Source of the DNA: Seiridium cupressi
Taxonomy: Eukaryota > Ascomycota > Sordariomycetes > Amphisphaeriales > Sporocadaceae
Reading direction: 5' to 3'
Assembly (NCBI GenBank): GCA_036674765.1
Contig: JARVKI010000070.1
Location: 184,704-248,703 of the forward strand
DNA: 64,000 nt
Under the pieces are notes generated by a model, which was not told where the DNA came from, did no database searches, and was given only the letters and a program-made list of their open reading frames with translations. Position 1 is the first letter of the stretch. Every line of letters starts with the position of its first letter. Shown here piece after piece: positions 1 through 11,002 of the stretch. The position numbers and the translations under genes are program-made.

Positions 1-1484
1 GTGTGGCTTCCACTCCGAGCACTGCATCAAGCTCAAGCCTTAAATCTGTTAGCGCTCCGAGCAGTAGTTTGAGTGCTACTGTTTCGTCTTTTCAGTCTTC
101 CAGCAGCACTTCTGTCCCGGTGGGATCATCTAGCATGCCATCAAGCAGTGGCTCGAGCTTGGCCACAACCTCAAGCTTGAGCACAAGTTCTAGCGCAAGC
201 ACAGCTTCAAGCTTGAATGCGACATCCAAGGCGAGCACGGCTTCAAGTGCAAGCTATACAGGGAGCGTTGTCGTGACAAGTGTAACACCATTTCAAAGCT
301 CTGCGTCTAGCATACCCGCATCGGCAATTAGCACTACTTCGACTTTTGTCACAGTGCCGAATGTTACCGCCAGCACCGCATCCGTATCTTCTAGCGCTGT
401 GTCTGCTTCCTCCTCTGCTTTGTCAACCGCATCATCGAGCCGGAGTGGTGGTTCAGCGGGAGACCCAAGCTCAACAGTTTCTGGCCCTTCTTCAAGTTTC
501 TCGATGATCTCCAAATTACCATATTCGTCAACGTCCGTGAAGCCAACAGGGAATATCAACACTGCGGTACCAACTGTGATTAGCACAGCACCTCCGTCGA
601 GTACAACTGTCGCGGCCGACGTTTTTGCCAGTAACCTAGCAGAAGCTTTAAAGTACAATGCGCTATTCAACACGTTGACAATTGATTCTGCCTGTCAACA
701 GAATCAGGCGGCCTGCGTCAGTGGCAACATCGGCGAATGTACCGCGGCAGGCACCTTTTCCATTACGACATGCCCTGAAGACACTCAATGTTTCGCCTTG
801 CCCATGAACACCACCGCGGGAGTTCAGATTGGATGCCACAATCCTGCCGTCGCTGCTGACATTCTTGGGGGATCTACTGCAAGCTCTTCTGCGGCCACAT
901 CGACCCAGAGAGCGTCTTCAGCTGCGACCGCGTCGGCCAGCACGACAAACCCGTCAAGTACCGCCGATCGACCAACCGAAGTCACTGTGACAGTGAAGCC
1001 ATCTGCAACTACCGTAGTCAGCCAGGTCACGGTCACTATCAATACGTCAGCCCAGAAAAGTAGTGCATCGTCAGTCGTCACTGAGACACCCCCAACTAGC
1101 TCGACAACATTGACTACGAGCACTCGATCCCATAGTTCACAATCGGAGTCAAAAGCTTCTACTACAAGTACAAGCACAAGCACTAGAGCTGAGACTACTT
1201 CAACTTCTGCCGTCGCGCAGCCTACTAGCACGTCAAGTTCCAATCGCGCAGGTACAACGCTCACTTCATTGGACATTATTCCAATCACCACAGCGACAAG
1301 AACCTCGCAGCATAATGGTGATAAGCCTGATGTGACTGCCAATCCGAATGGTGGTGCTAAAGCTACTGCTGCCACGCCGACTACCAACGGACTAGTGACC
1401 GTCACCGTTAAAGAGACTGAAACAGCTACTGTCACCACGACTACTACCACGACAGATCACGAGACTACAACTGTTCGTGTGTGA
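1..1484 (+). CDS. Ser/Thr-rich cell-wall protein with CBM19-like domain, 5' end outside window
   Basis: The reading frame is open from the window edge to a TGA at 1482-1484. No true start is visible, so the N-terminus and any catalytic domain lie upstream. The first ~200 residues and the last ~200 are mucin-like Ser/Thr/Ala tracts suited to O-mannosylation. Between them (about nt 650-860) is a compact six-cysteine domain with the pattern C-x6-C-x7-C, G-x-F, C, Q-C-F-A-L-P, G-C. This resembles the CBM19-type chitin-binding domain of fungal chitinases and wall proteins. The C-terminus is a Thr-rich tail without a hydrophobic GPI signal. It is probably a secreted wall or chitin-binding protein, or the tail of a chitinase. 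The domain call is from pattern recognition only. Confidence 0.7.
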   Translation, partial: VASTPSTASSSSLKSVSAPSSSLSATVSSFQSSSSTSVPVGSSSMPSSSGSSLATTSSLSTSSSASTASSLNATSKASTASSASYTGSVVVTSVTPFQSSASSIPASAISTTSTFVTVPNVTASTASVSSSAVSASSSALSTASSSRSGGSAGDPSSTVSGPSSSFSMISKLPYSSTSVKPTGNINTAVPTVISTAPPSSTTVAADVFASNLAEALKYNALFNTLTIDSACQQNQAACVSGNIGECTAAGTFSITTCPEDTQCFALPMNTTAGVQIGCHNPAVAADILGGSTASSSAATSTQRASSAATASASTTNPSSTADRPTEVTVTVKPSATTVVSQVTVTINTSAQKSSASSVVTETPPTSSTTLTTSTRSHSSQSESKASTTSTSTSTRAETTSTSAVAQPTSTSSSNRAGTTLTSLDIIPITTATRTSQHNGDKPDVTANPNGGAKATAATPTTNGLVTVTVKETETATVTTTTTTTDHETTTVRV

Positions 1485-2041
1485 GGTCATTAGAGACGCA
1501 CTTGAATAGTGATACCCCGGATCATTTTCGAATTAGAGCTTGAATTTAGCGGGCGTTCTTAGGGTCATTGAAAGATCAGCTTTGGACAGGATATGACTTG
1601 TCTACGTGACCACAAAAGCAATCGCAATCACTGCACCTATACCCTTCTTACATATATAACTTAATATAATTGATTTTAATTCTCAATTCATCACCTTGCG
1701 TATACTGATGGGCAGAAAAGTCGACCTCTCTGGCTTGCCAGGAAGCGGATCTTTTTGAGATCAAGTTGTCACAGTCGCGTCATAATTGACATGGCGGAAA
1801 CTAGTAATGAGCAGCATTGTACTGAACGAATGCATGTTGAATCCTATTACCTAGTTGCCTCTCAAACGCACCATTAAAGCTAGGATAATAAAAGAGAACG
1901 TAGTTTGAAATCATCCCATAAATTTTCCGTTCGACTGGGTTGGTCGCTTCCCATCGCAACGGGTCCAAGACAGTCTCCTTCAAAATCAACCGGTCACACA
2001 AGGAGAAGTAACGAAATAAAATGATATGATAGATAATCGGC
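1485..2041. other. Convergent intergenic region
   Basis: Spacer between two genes that point toward each other. It contains an AT-rich stretch around 1648-1690 that could serve as a 3' processing region. A 66-codon minus-strand frame at 1801-2001 has no recognisable features and is not called. Confidence 0.5.
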
Positions 2042-3064
2042 TTAGGATGAATAAGCTGAGATGGCGTCGTTCAGCGTTCCATCGATGCTGAACTTTTGCT
2101 GCTTCAGACATTCATCGCGGGTTGGAATGATGGAAATTAGCCCGAATGCAATATTGTCCACAACCGACTCAATAGCTCTCAGCACTGCAGCAATGGCGAT
2201 GCCAAGAGGGTTTGGGAACTTCTCGACTCCTGGACTTTTGGCAGACGAAACAACATCTGATCTAGCAAGGGCCTCCGAGTGCTCTAGCCCACCCGAGATC
2301 TCTGTCTTGCCCCCAAAGCTAAAGCCGGAACCAGACGACAAGAGGCTGGATCGACCGATCAAGATCTCCAGGAGCGCTTGGTGAACGCGGACGAAGTCGA
2401 TCAACGCCACTACGACAGTATCACTATCGCAGCCGGGAGGGATGATGGGGGAGAACTGGACATAGGGGATGATCACGGTCAGAGCGGGTGGAACTTGACG
2501 GAGACCCCGCAGGAGATCGGTCAGCGCGTCACGAGCTTCAAGGTCGTTGTCACGCTTCAGCCCAATCTGCTTTGCCGCATTCTGCAAGCTCTGCGAGATC
2601 AGGGTAACCTTGCCCAGCGCATCGATGATCTTTTGTGCCGCTTTGTTGACAACCTGAGAACAGCCTTCGAGAGGGCAAACACCTGGATCGGGCGCGTCAG
2701 TGGGCATGGACCCAGCTGCGGTATCTGTGGCAGTGGACAGAGACCCGAAAGGCTCGCAAGTGCCGGGCAATGGATTTACGACGATCACCTGGGTTGCATT
2801 GAGCTTCGGGTCGACGAATGTGCTCGACGCCGCTTCCGCCTGGGGCGGAAGGTAGTAGGTCTGAGTTCCGGGCAAAAAGGTGCCATTAGGGTTGCCAACC
2901 ACAACGAAGGGGTCGACAGTATCGCATCCGGGTATCGTGCTGGTAAAGGCTGTACCCTGGGATGGAATAGGGAACGTCAGAGTGACCAGGGGTGTTGGGG
3001 CTCGAACATAGCTCGCCGATCCACCGGCAGTAAGCAGAGAGGCAATGTAACAAGCCGACTTCAT
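2042..3064 (-). CDS. Hypothetical secreted protein, 340 aa
   Basis: Single-exon gene starting with a clear signal peptide (MKSACYIASLLTAGGSASY, then hydrophilic sequence). The mature part has a Thr/Pro-rich N-terminal section with paired cysteines, then a helical section. A possible Kex2 dibasic site (L-K-R-D) lies near residue 171. A Ser/Gly-rich linker and a hydrophobic C-terminal helix follow. No catalytic motif is visible and I do not recognise the family. The antisense strand also carries long open frames (2061-2384, 2378-3070), but the signal peptide and regular cysteine spacing favour the minus strand. Likely extracellular or wall associated (inference). Confidence 0.65.
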   Translation of the reverse strand: MKSACYIASLLTAGGSASYVRAPTPLVTLTFPIPSQGTAFTSTIPGCDTVDPFVVVGNPNGTFLPGTQTYYLPPQAEAASSTFVDPKLNATQVIVVNPLPGTCEPFGSLSTATDTAAGSMPTDAPDPGVCPLEGCSQVVNKAAQKIIDALGKVTLISQSLQNAAKQIGLKRDNDLEARDALTDLLRGLRQVPPALTVIIPYVQFSPIIPPGCDSDTVVVALIDFVRVHQALLEILIGRSSLLSSGSGFSFGGKTEISGGLEHSEALARSDVVSSAKSPGVEKFPNPLGIAIAAVLRAIESVVDNIAFGLISIIPTRDECLKQQKFSIDGTLNDAISAYSS

Positions 3065-3752
3065 GTTTAATTGGTGCTTCGGTCTTGGTGGTAGCTACAA
3101 GGACGACAGAGTGTTGGTGTTATGCGTGCCGAGTTGGGAATCCCATATGCAGCAGACATCGCTGCCATATATACGGCGAGTTCAACTTCACGAGTAAATA
3201 TCCACGACCTATCACTCAGATATAACAATTACCGAAGACAATTTTTGCCGCCGCCGTTACTGGTGTGCTACATTTCAAAATTGTCTCCCGTCTTTGGCTA
3301 TATAACTTGGTGGCACAGACTTGGAGATCCAGCGCCCAGGTTGCACCGGCGCGGAAAGCCCAGATGACAAGCCGGACGATTCCAGGAACTGATCAATCTC
3401 ACGCAGCACCCGCCTTAAATATGGTGGATGACCAGATCGAATTCTCGGGTTCGTCGGTATGCAAGTTACGTGAGTTGGCTTTGTAGAAACTGCAACAGGA
3501 TACAGGATTGTCTCATCTAGTAATCTGCAGACCATCGCACAGTCCTTGGATTGCCCGAAAGCCATGTCGATTTGCACAGGCCCCTAATTGATGAAATCTT
3601 GTAGCACAAAATGAATCCGAGAAGCGTTGATGCGTATGGGATGATTTTCATTTAAGAAAAAAAGACCAAGGTCTAAATGTGCTCGTCTCCGTCCTCTTCA
3701 ATTTGGTGCATCTGTTCCACTAAAGCTAACCATCACAACACCTACACACAAT
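3065..3752. other. Divergent intergenic / promoter region
   Basis: Separates the minus-strand secreted protein from the plus-strand protoporphyrinogen oxidase, so it should hold both promoters. TATA-like strings occur at 3168-3175 and 3298-3303. Small frames on both strands have no family features. Confidence 0.4.
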
Positions 3753-5701
3753 ATGATTCGTATCCACCATCGACTGCTCAATGTGTGCCTACCAATATGC
3801 CGACCAAGGACATGCTTATGTTTGGTTCACAGGACCTATCACGATGCAGGACACCAACGACATGGTGGTAATCCTACGATGGAGATCGCAATCGTTGGAG
3901 GTGGTATCACTGGGCTTGTCACCGCTTACTATGCAGCGCATCGATTCCGGTCGGCACACATTACCATCTTCGAGGCATCTTCACGACTTGGTGGCTCTAT
4001 CGAGTCAACTCGACTTGATGTCTCGAGTGGAAGCCAGTCGATGCGGTTTCTCTGTGAGAAAGGACCTCGGACCCTGCGAGTTAACGCTCCACGAGCTGCA
4101 GTTACTTACGAACTTGTAAGTTACGCCGGATGTATCAAATCCACCAATATTCCACATATCCTGTGCCACTTTGCGAGGCTGACCAAAATTGCCTGAGTGC
4201 ACAGATCCAGTCTCTTGATCTTACGTCCGAGTGTCTCGCGGTGCCCAACGACTCACCGGTCGCCGGTACTCGTTACATCTTGTATCCGAAACATCTCGTT
4301 GGTCTGCCCGCTGTCAATTCACCAGCTATTCGTCATGTTGCTTTCATTCCTGCTCCGTCAAGGCTTGGTCTTTCTCGCATGGCTCGATACTGCTGTCTCA
4401 TCGCTACCGAGCCTTTGTTACGTAACATGATTCCCGGCGCATTTCGTGATGTGTTCATCGCACGAAGACCTGAAGGACTCAGGGATGAGTCTATTGGCCA
4501 GTTTGTGACGCGACGATGGGGCTCGGATTTCACAGACAATTTTCTTTCCGCCATCATCCACGGACTTTACGCCGGTGACATCAATCAGCTCAGCGTGAAG
4601 TCACTGATGCCGAAAATGTGGGAGCTTGAAAAACAAGCTGAGATACACAAAAGAAGATGGGGTCCACTCATTGGGATGGGTGGCGTACTACGAGAGATGA
4701 TGTGCAAGGATCAACCACAACAAGGGCCATTAACCGTCGGGACTACAAGCCTTCGTCCGTTTTCATCAATCATTGCGGCCACGAGTGATGCCTTGTGTTC
4801 ACAGACGAATCATCATCCACTGGAAGGGCTACGGGAACGCCTTCGAAATGCCAGTGTGTTTAGCTTCAAAGAAGGCATGGAGTCGTTACCTCTTGCATTA
4901 GCCAACGCCCTCTGGAACACACCGAACGTGAACATTCGACTGGACGAGAATGTGACAGATGTAAAAACTGTTAGATCCACGACCAACCTTCAGGTGAGCG
5001 TCAATCAGGTCCATGTATGATCACTGCTGAGTAGACTCAAGCTCAGCATCGATGATAAACCTCAACGCTATGATCGTGTCATCGTGACAACACCACTCCG
5101 ACATCTGAAAACTATTATACCAAGTCTCCATCCATTCTCAGGTATCGAAAGCCCTGCTGTCACGGTAATGGTTGTAACTCTCTGTTATGCTACACTCCAT
5201 CTCAACCACCCTTACCAAGGTTTTGGCTATCTCATCCCACAGTCTGTTCCATTGCATTGGAACCCAGAGAAAGCACTGGGTATTATCTTTGATTCTGACG
5301 CGATGCCTGGGCAGGACACTGGTACCACAGGCACGAAGATCACTGTTATAATTGGCGGTCACTGGTGGAATGCGAATGATGACCGCCAACTACCAAATGA
5401 GGAACAAGGGACTTTGATGGCGCGAACGCTATTGAAGCGCCACTTGGGAGTCACACAAGTGCCTATAGTATCTATAGCGACGCTCCGAGCGCATGCCATA
5501 CCTCAGTATACTGTGGGGCATAGTGAGAGAATGCGAGACCTCCATCGATCACTGCGGGCTGGATTTGACGGACGGCTGCGCGTTGCGGGATGCTCATACC
5601 GCGGCATTGGTGTGCATGATTGTATTTTCTCGGCGAAGAGCGTTGTGGAAAGTTTAGGAGCAGACGGCCTGACTGGCTTGGAGAGTTTTGATGAGGGTTG
5701 A
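3753..5701 (+). CDS. hem14: Protoporphyrinogen oxidase (HEM14-type), 3 exons
   Basis: Exons read as 3753-4115, 4205-4993 and 5042-5701, joining in frame to 603 aa. Both introns have GT donors (gtaagt, gtgagc) and AG acceptors. Protoporphyrinogen oxidase takes six electrons from protoporphyrinogen IX using FAD, the penultimate step of haem synthesis, at the inner mitochondrial membrane. Residues 1-42 are rich in Arg, His and Cys with almost no acids, fitting a mitochondrial presequence; this is why the start is set at 3753 rather than the internal ATG at 3879. An FAD-binding motif (IVGGGITG) follows at about residues 47-54, then a CEKGPRTLR block, a central IHGLYAGDINQLS block and the C-terminal IGVHDCI block typical of the family. 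Length fits fungal HEM14. The neighbourhood (lectin, broken P450, oxidoreductase) is unusual for a housekeeping haem gene, so a second copy is possible. Confidence 0.9.
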
Positions 5702-5931
5702 ACAGGAATCGGTCACGGAGGAAGGAGAATAATCAGGTCATACACGACGCACAGCTTCCTTCACAGCATAGAGGCATGCAAACTTCCAACAATTTGACTT
5801 CATCCCAAAAGAATGTGATTGTTCAATGTTTGGCTTTCTATCCTGCTCTAGAGAGCCGTTATGCCATCACCACATGATGATTGTAGACACGGTAGCTGGG
5901 GCGAATGATCTACACTAAGGACCATGTTACC

Positions 5932-6633
5932 CTAGACGCTGACTACCTTCCACTGCTGGGGAGTATTGGCAGCATTCACCCCAGGCTCGCCAGCCCAACC
6001 GAGGATCTTGGTGCTGTTGGCGCATGTCAGTGTTCCTGTTGCGTCTATTGGAGGTCTGCGAACAAGCACTCACGAGTTTGCGGATCCTCCATTGTAGAGA
6101 TCAATGAAGGTACCGGTTCCGACGTTCTGAATCCTAATGTCCCTGTTAGCACCCCAATGAAAGTCACAGTTCCTCGAACCTACATGACGACTTCTCCGGT
6201 GTCGGGATCGGCGGTGATAAAGCGCCAGCGTTGGTGGTCATTGCTGGTGTTGCCCCCCTGCCATCCGACAATCGGTGTACCACTATCCTTTCCTCCGTTG
6301 GGGAGAACGATGTAAGCTGTATGGGTTTGTGAGTATATGCTCTGTGACCATGTGTCATGCGCTACTAACTTCCAGTCGCCAAATTCTTGATCATGTAGAC
6401 GGGCCAAGGGCCAGTCGTCCCGACCTGCTCCAGTCTCCAGTGCTGGTTCTTGGTGCCATTGTACTGATAGCCAATGATATGTGTGTTGTCCGCTGGGTTG
6501 CCTGGGATGGTTTAGGCCTGGGTCTTGTCTAACAGAGTCAAACTCGCTATGACTTACTCTCAGTCAGATCGATACATGTACCCGTGCCAACGTTCTTAAA
6601 GGCCACAGTGGCACCGTTTCTGATTGGCGACAT
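5932..6633 (-). CDS. R-type (ricin-B / beta-trefoil) lectin, 5 exons, 163 aa
   Basis: Exons on the minus strand: 6633-6558, 6501-6370, 6316-6184, 6142-6074 and 6013-5932. They join in frame with GT..AG introns of 41-60 bp. The protein has three Q-x-W repeats (QHW, QRW, QQW), each followed or preceded by G-W/G-Y and N-x-G blocks, and an IDLY/CIDL motif in each lobe. This gives one complete three-fold beta-trefoil and nothing else. There is no signal peptide, so it is probably cytosolic or unconventionally exported, as other small fungal beta-trefoil lectins are. Only the carbohydrate-binding fold is present; no N-glycosidase domain is encoded. Ligand and role are unknown; fungal members often act in defence against grazers or in sugar recognition (family knowledge). 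Confidence 0.85.
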
Positions 6634-7500
6634 GGTGAAAGTGGTAGTTAATGTTGGAGTAAGTGTAGAGTAGGATCAGTGATCTTTGGGAGTTTTACTC
6701 AATCGATAATTTGGCGGTGGCGATCACGCCTTTTATAATTGTCGCCCCAACAGAACTTCTGCCCACTACATACATCTCAATACCAGTGTCGCAAAAGTCA
6801 TGCGCTGTCACCTTGTCGTCTCGTATCGTCGTCAAAGCGCAAATCTTTCCTGGAAAAGTCTATTCAGCCGGCCCCAAGTTTTACCTTGCACACCGAATGC
6901 CCGAAATATCCAATCATTCAATCCGAGGATGCCACTGAATCCACGTAATCCAATGCGACGAAAATCAAATGGAAGGAAAATCATGGTCTGCGACAGCGTG
7001 CATGAGGAATCAAAGCTTGATGGTCGGCAAGCCTATAGACATGGACATACGGGTCAGGAGGTTAGCGGAATACAATTGACATATCGCTTTACCTGCGGAC
7101 TCAATGGCAGACCTGCACACCCCATGCAGCCGGTGAAGAATCGTTAGTCATATGTGGGTTCACCGCGTATTCTTGGCGGTTAGATTGCTGTTGAGTATGG
7201 TTAAAGTTCCTGCACGAATGAGCGCATCTCTCAGCTTTCAGCTGTCCTCCGATGATATCCGTTCCCGTCCTGTTAAAGCCAAGATGCGCGGATAGCACGT
7301 TGTATTACGTGTGCCTCAGGCTACGGAAGTATTGATGGAGAACTCCAAAGTCTGGTGCTACTTGAAAGTGAGCTCGACTGCTCTACGTAACGTAGAATAT
7401 CAGAGAACATGGGAACCAAAATATAAGAAATCTTTATCCGTGCAGGGCTTTTGTTGGGCGAGTTTGCTTATTCTAGAAGCATTGGAGATATAATAAGTCG
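6634..7500. other. Intergenic region, no gene seen
   Basis: Upstream of the lectin and downstream of the P450 relic. It contains only short overlapping frames without recognisable features. A lectin promoter must lie within the first few hundred bases. Confidence 0.4.
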
Positions 7501-7504
7501 ATAC

Positions 7505-8472
7505 CTCAATCGCTCAAAGTTTGACAGCTTATGTGGTCTTATTAAGGCTGCCTCCGTCTCTGCGCCGTATTCTCGATGGAACACTGCCAGCTGGGTGTGA
7601 CACGCCACCGCCGAAGCCCCGAGTGTGAGATCATCCCGCGCGTCACAACCCTTCACCGATATCTCAAAGTCAAATAGACGTATTGTTAGGGCCGTACTTA
7701 GTAGTATTTGGCGTTTCGCGAAGTGCCGGCCGGCGCATTGCCGCGGTCCTCCACCGTACGGGATCCACGACCCTTCATGCTCTTTGGTTGAAAATGTTGG
7801 AGAGGAAAGAGCACTTTGCGGCTGGTTATCGAATTTGAGGCCTTTCAATGGATATTTAAGGTTTCTACCGATCCAAAACTAGTAGATGGGGTGCTCGTCA
7901 TTTAAGCTAGAAACACCTGGTCGACAAGATTGGTGATGCACATTGTTACTTTCTCCTCAATATACCTCGTAAGTAAGTTTGCAAGTTGCGATCAGAATCC
8001 CAGTAGTCCTGGATAAAGTGCGGATTCAGCCTCAAGAGGTAGGGCCCGCAAAGGATGTTGAAGATGAAGATCGTTGTTTCATCCCCCGTAACCTTGATGG
8101 GGTCAGCACGATAATCCTAATCGAACCCAACTTGATCATGTAAACTATACAGTTGCTACTTGATGTTGTTTGCAAATCTTTTCCAAAAGGGAAGAAGTCT
8201 CTTTCCTTCCAGGAATTTGATTAAGGACTGGTATATGGGGTAGTCAATACGATTGCAGGCTTCACCGTGCTGTCTAGATCAGGCACGTGACCACCGCCAG
8301 AGCCATCTCTGTCGTATAAACTGGGTGCCTTGGGTGGTAAGCCGGGATCGTATCCAAGAGCAAATATGACACAGGAGATTGACATCTCTGGTCCGCGGAT
8401 GACATAGAACTCTTGCGTGAGAATATTGACCAGGACTGGATGCGAAGTCTGGAAGAAGTTACTGTCACAACT
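7505..8472 (-). pseudogene. Cytochrome P450 relic (CYP7/prostacyclin-synthase-like)
   Basis: Three blocks read as one P450 on the minus strand but in different frames. First, an N-terminal-half block at ~8460-8160 contains EFYVIRGPEM and an IKFLEGKRLLPFW-like string. Second, a middle block at ~8110-7960 reads DPIKVTGDETTIFIFN and then LNPHFIQDYW. Third, a C-terminal block at ~7870-7560 has the haem loop PYGGGPRQCAGRHFAK with the axial Cys codon near 7735-7737. Frameshifts and stops separate them, for example TAG just before FWIGRNLKYP at ~7885. The helix I to K region and the membrane anchor are missing. The block pattern fits the fungal P450 group related to steroid 7-alpha-hydroxylases. It is not expressed as a full enzyme. 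A tailoring role in an old metabolite cluster is inference. Confidence 0.75.
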
Positions 8473-8519
8473 TAGCTGCAGAAGTAGACAAGATACTAGT
8501 AAGGCCGGAGCGACTTTTT

Positions 8520-8875
8520 CATCCCCATTGTGCGCACAGAGTGGTTCGTCCGTATCATACCGATCATAGACACGCCAGAGGAGGCGTGGAGCGAATGGGC
8601 GGGCGGCTTTCTAGCGACTGAGTATGACGTGCCACCAAAGCTCAGACGACAGCGCAAGCGTGACCCATTATGGAGCCGGGTGCGGATGGGGGACTTTAGT
8701 CCAGGAGTTATGGTCATGTCGAGAATCGATAAAGCGGTTCTGCGATTCCTACGTGCGCGACGGTGTTATCAACAGACATTTGGCAACCGCTGCTGGGGTG
8801 GCTGCGTAAGGCGATTGACAAGCATATGTGGTTCAGCACAACCTATCTCTCCAAAGGTTGCTCTCTATCATTGTA
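8520..8875 (+). pseudogene. Unidentified coding relic on the plus strand
   Basis: The plus strand reads like protein but changes frame. A first stretch (FFIPIVRTEWFVRIIPI, then DTPEEAWSEWAGGFLATEYD) continues after a shift near 8760 into TDIWQPLLGWLRKAID and HMWFSTTYLSKG. The amino-acid texture (Trp, Gly, aromatic) is that of a real domain, but I do not recognise the family. It may be a remnant of a gene unrelated to the neighbouring P450 relic, which lies on the other strand. Low confidence. Confidence 0.3.
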
Positions 8876-9804
8876 TTCCCAGGAGTGTCGAACGGTCGCT
8901 ATGTGTGACTAATCAACCACCCAGCTTTTGTAGCGCTCTAGACCTCGAAACACATTGTATTCCTGTCTTAATGACTGTCTGCCGTTCCTGAACGTTCGCC
9001 AACGCTTGACGGGGGACAATCCTTACAGCCGTATACGCTGAGTATAAGCCTTGATTGTCTGATTGACCGACGCCAGTTTCATACACCAAGCAAGCGGTCA
9101 GCTTTCCCATGAGAAGCCTGACTCGCCTGGGGAGGCACCATGGATGGAGCTATAGCCTATACATAGAGAGCAAGTAGTACTAGTTCAGGCACCATCATCA
9201 TTGCAGACTGAGGTCCTCCTAACAGATCGTCTCTAAGTTAGTTGGCGTTCGTTGGACTTTCTCTCTTCACGTTATGCCTTGATCCTCGGGGTATAACAGC
9301 TGCTGTCGGGTATATAGTTACGTATGTTTTTGCTGGTGCTCTTGTGCAACTCTCCTCAAACTCTAAGAGATAAGCTCGTCAACAGATTATACTCAGCGGT
9401 AGTACCATTGGATTCCTGGGGCAGCTCTCTGTCCCGTTTGGAGGTATTAGAACTACTGCCTGAAATAACTATCTGATTAGTTTCATTTCTGAACAGTGAT
9501 TCGTTCGTGGACGATAGCCCTAAGTTGGCACCATCGCGAGAGATATCCTTGGCTATCCTGGTCATCCTGGTGTGGAGCGACTTGCGGGGTAATGTGGATG
9601 TCGTGTACTGTAAGATCCTTGCATTTTCCCGGTGGAATTTAATACGCCGAACTATAACCACACTAGGTTAGGTAGTATATGATGACAGCGGTCGCAACCC
9701 CTCTTGTAGAGATATCGAGGCATGATGTAAAGGTTGAATATTACACACCAATACATCACCGACTGGAAGTTGACCGAGAGCAAGTCTCTATCAGCAAAAA
9801 GACC
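8876..9804. other. Intergenic region upstream of dehydrogenase
   Basis: No gene recognised. The long minus-strand frames at 9356-9661 and 9652-10308 lack family features, and the second is antisense to the dehydrogenase. The promoter of the plus-strand dehydrogenase should lie in 9400-9800. Confidence 0.4.
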
Positions 9805-11002
9805 ATGCGTGCCCTCAGATATTACGGTCCGCGTGACCTCCGCCTGGAACACGATATAGGTGAGCCTGATTGCCTCCCGCATCAGGTCAAAATCCGGCCT
9901 TCGTTCTGCGGAATTTGCGGCTCGGACCTTCATGCCTACTTGTCGGAACAGGCAATACCCCTTCAAGATACACCCCACCCCATTACCGGCGAGACGTGGC
10001 CAGTAACTCTTGGCCACGAGTTTTCTGGTGACATCGTGCATGTCGGATCGGAAGTGCAGAACGGCCTGGCTGTAGGCGACAGAGCGGCCGTCCAGCCCAC
10101 TATATGCTGTGACAAATGTCCATCCTGCAAACAAGGTTCGACCAACTGTTGTGACCTCTTTGGTTTCATTGGGATTACGGGCTGGGGAGGTGGCCTGTCG
10201 GATTATGTCTGCGTAGATGCGCGATTCGTACATAAACTGCCTGATTCTATCCCGTATGATGTCGGAGGTAAGAGCATAATAATGATCATGATTACTGGTG
10301 CGTTTCATATACTGACTGAGTGCACTGCCTTTTAGCTCTGATCGAACCGCTTGCGGTGGCCTGGCATGCCGTTGAACAGGCTTCCGTCAAGCCGGGGGAT
10401 GATGTCCTAGTGATGGGCGCGGGGCCGATCGGCTTAGCTGTAATACAATGCCTCAGCGCCCGACAAGCTGGGCAGATAATCGTAGTCGAAGTGGCCCAGG
10501 GTCGGAAAGAGTTTGCGCGGCAGACTGGAGCCACTACGGTCATCGATCCGCAAGAGGAAGATGTCGTCTCAAGATGCAAGAGTCTTTGTGCCGGACAGGG
10601 ACCTGGTGTTGCACTTGACTGCGCTGGCGTGCCTTCTAGCATCAACGCCGCCTGCCTGGCTGTCAGGAAGAAAGGATTGATCATCAACGTAGCTCTCTGG
10701 GACATGCCAGCCCCTATCGAAATGATGACGATTGTCTTTGGGGAAAAGAGACTCTCTGCTGGTAAGCAATCTCTGGGCAAGCTTGACCATACAATACTGA
10801 AAGTTGCTGAAATTCTAAAGCTCTCAGCTACAACGCATCGGATTTCCAGGCTGTCATCAAAGCTCTAGAAAGCGGGCAGCTAAATGTGGAAGGGATGATC
10901 ACAAATCGAATCAAGATGGACGAGGTCGTCAACAAGGGGTTTGACGCTCTTCTTACATCGAGGGAGAGAACGATAAAGGTTCTTGTAGATACCAGAGCAT
11001 GA
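9805..11002 (+). CDS. Zinc-dependent 2,3-butanediol dehydrogenase-like MDR enzyme
   Basis: Exons 9805-10267, 10336-10761 and 10821-11002 join in frame to 356 aa. Intron 2 uses an AAG acceptor at 10820, which gives the family-like LSYNASDFQAV. The reading frame stays open upstream to 9679, but family starts resemble MRALRYYGPRDLR, so 9805 is chosen. Domains: GroES-like catalytic domain with zinc ligands C38 in FCGICGSDLH and the H-E pair in LGHEFSG; a structural-zinc Cys cluster (C-x2-C-x2-C with further Cys); Rossmann domain with VMGAGPIGLAV. This matches the (R,R)-butanediol dehydrogenase branch, which interconverts acetoin and 2,3-butanediol with NAD(H) in the cytosol. The true substrate may be another secondary alcohol. 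All visible zinc ligands are intact. Confidence 0.85.

Noticed and set aside
824..1450. 208-codon minus-strand Val-rich frame
   Set aside because: Shadow of the Thr/Ser-rich coding repeat on the plus strand.
1801..2001. 66-codon minus-strand frame
   Set aside because: Short, no recognisable features, in a convergent spacer.
2061..3070. Long plus-strand open frames (107 and 230 codons) opposite the secreted protein
   Set aside because: They are antisense to a gene with a clear signal peptide and ordered cysteines, and have no domain or start context of their own.
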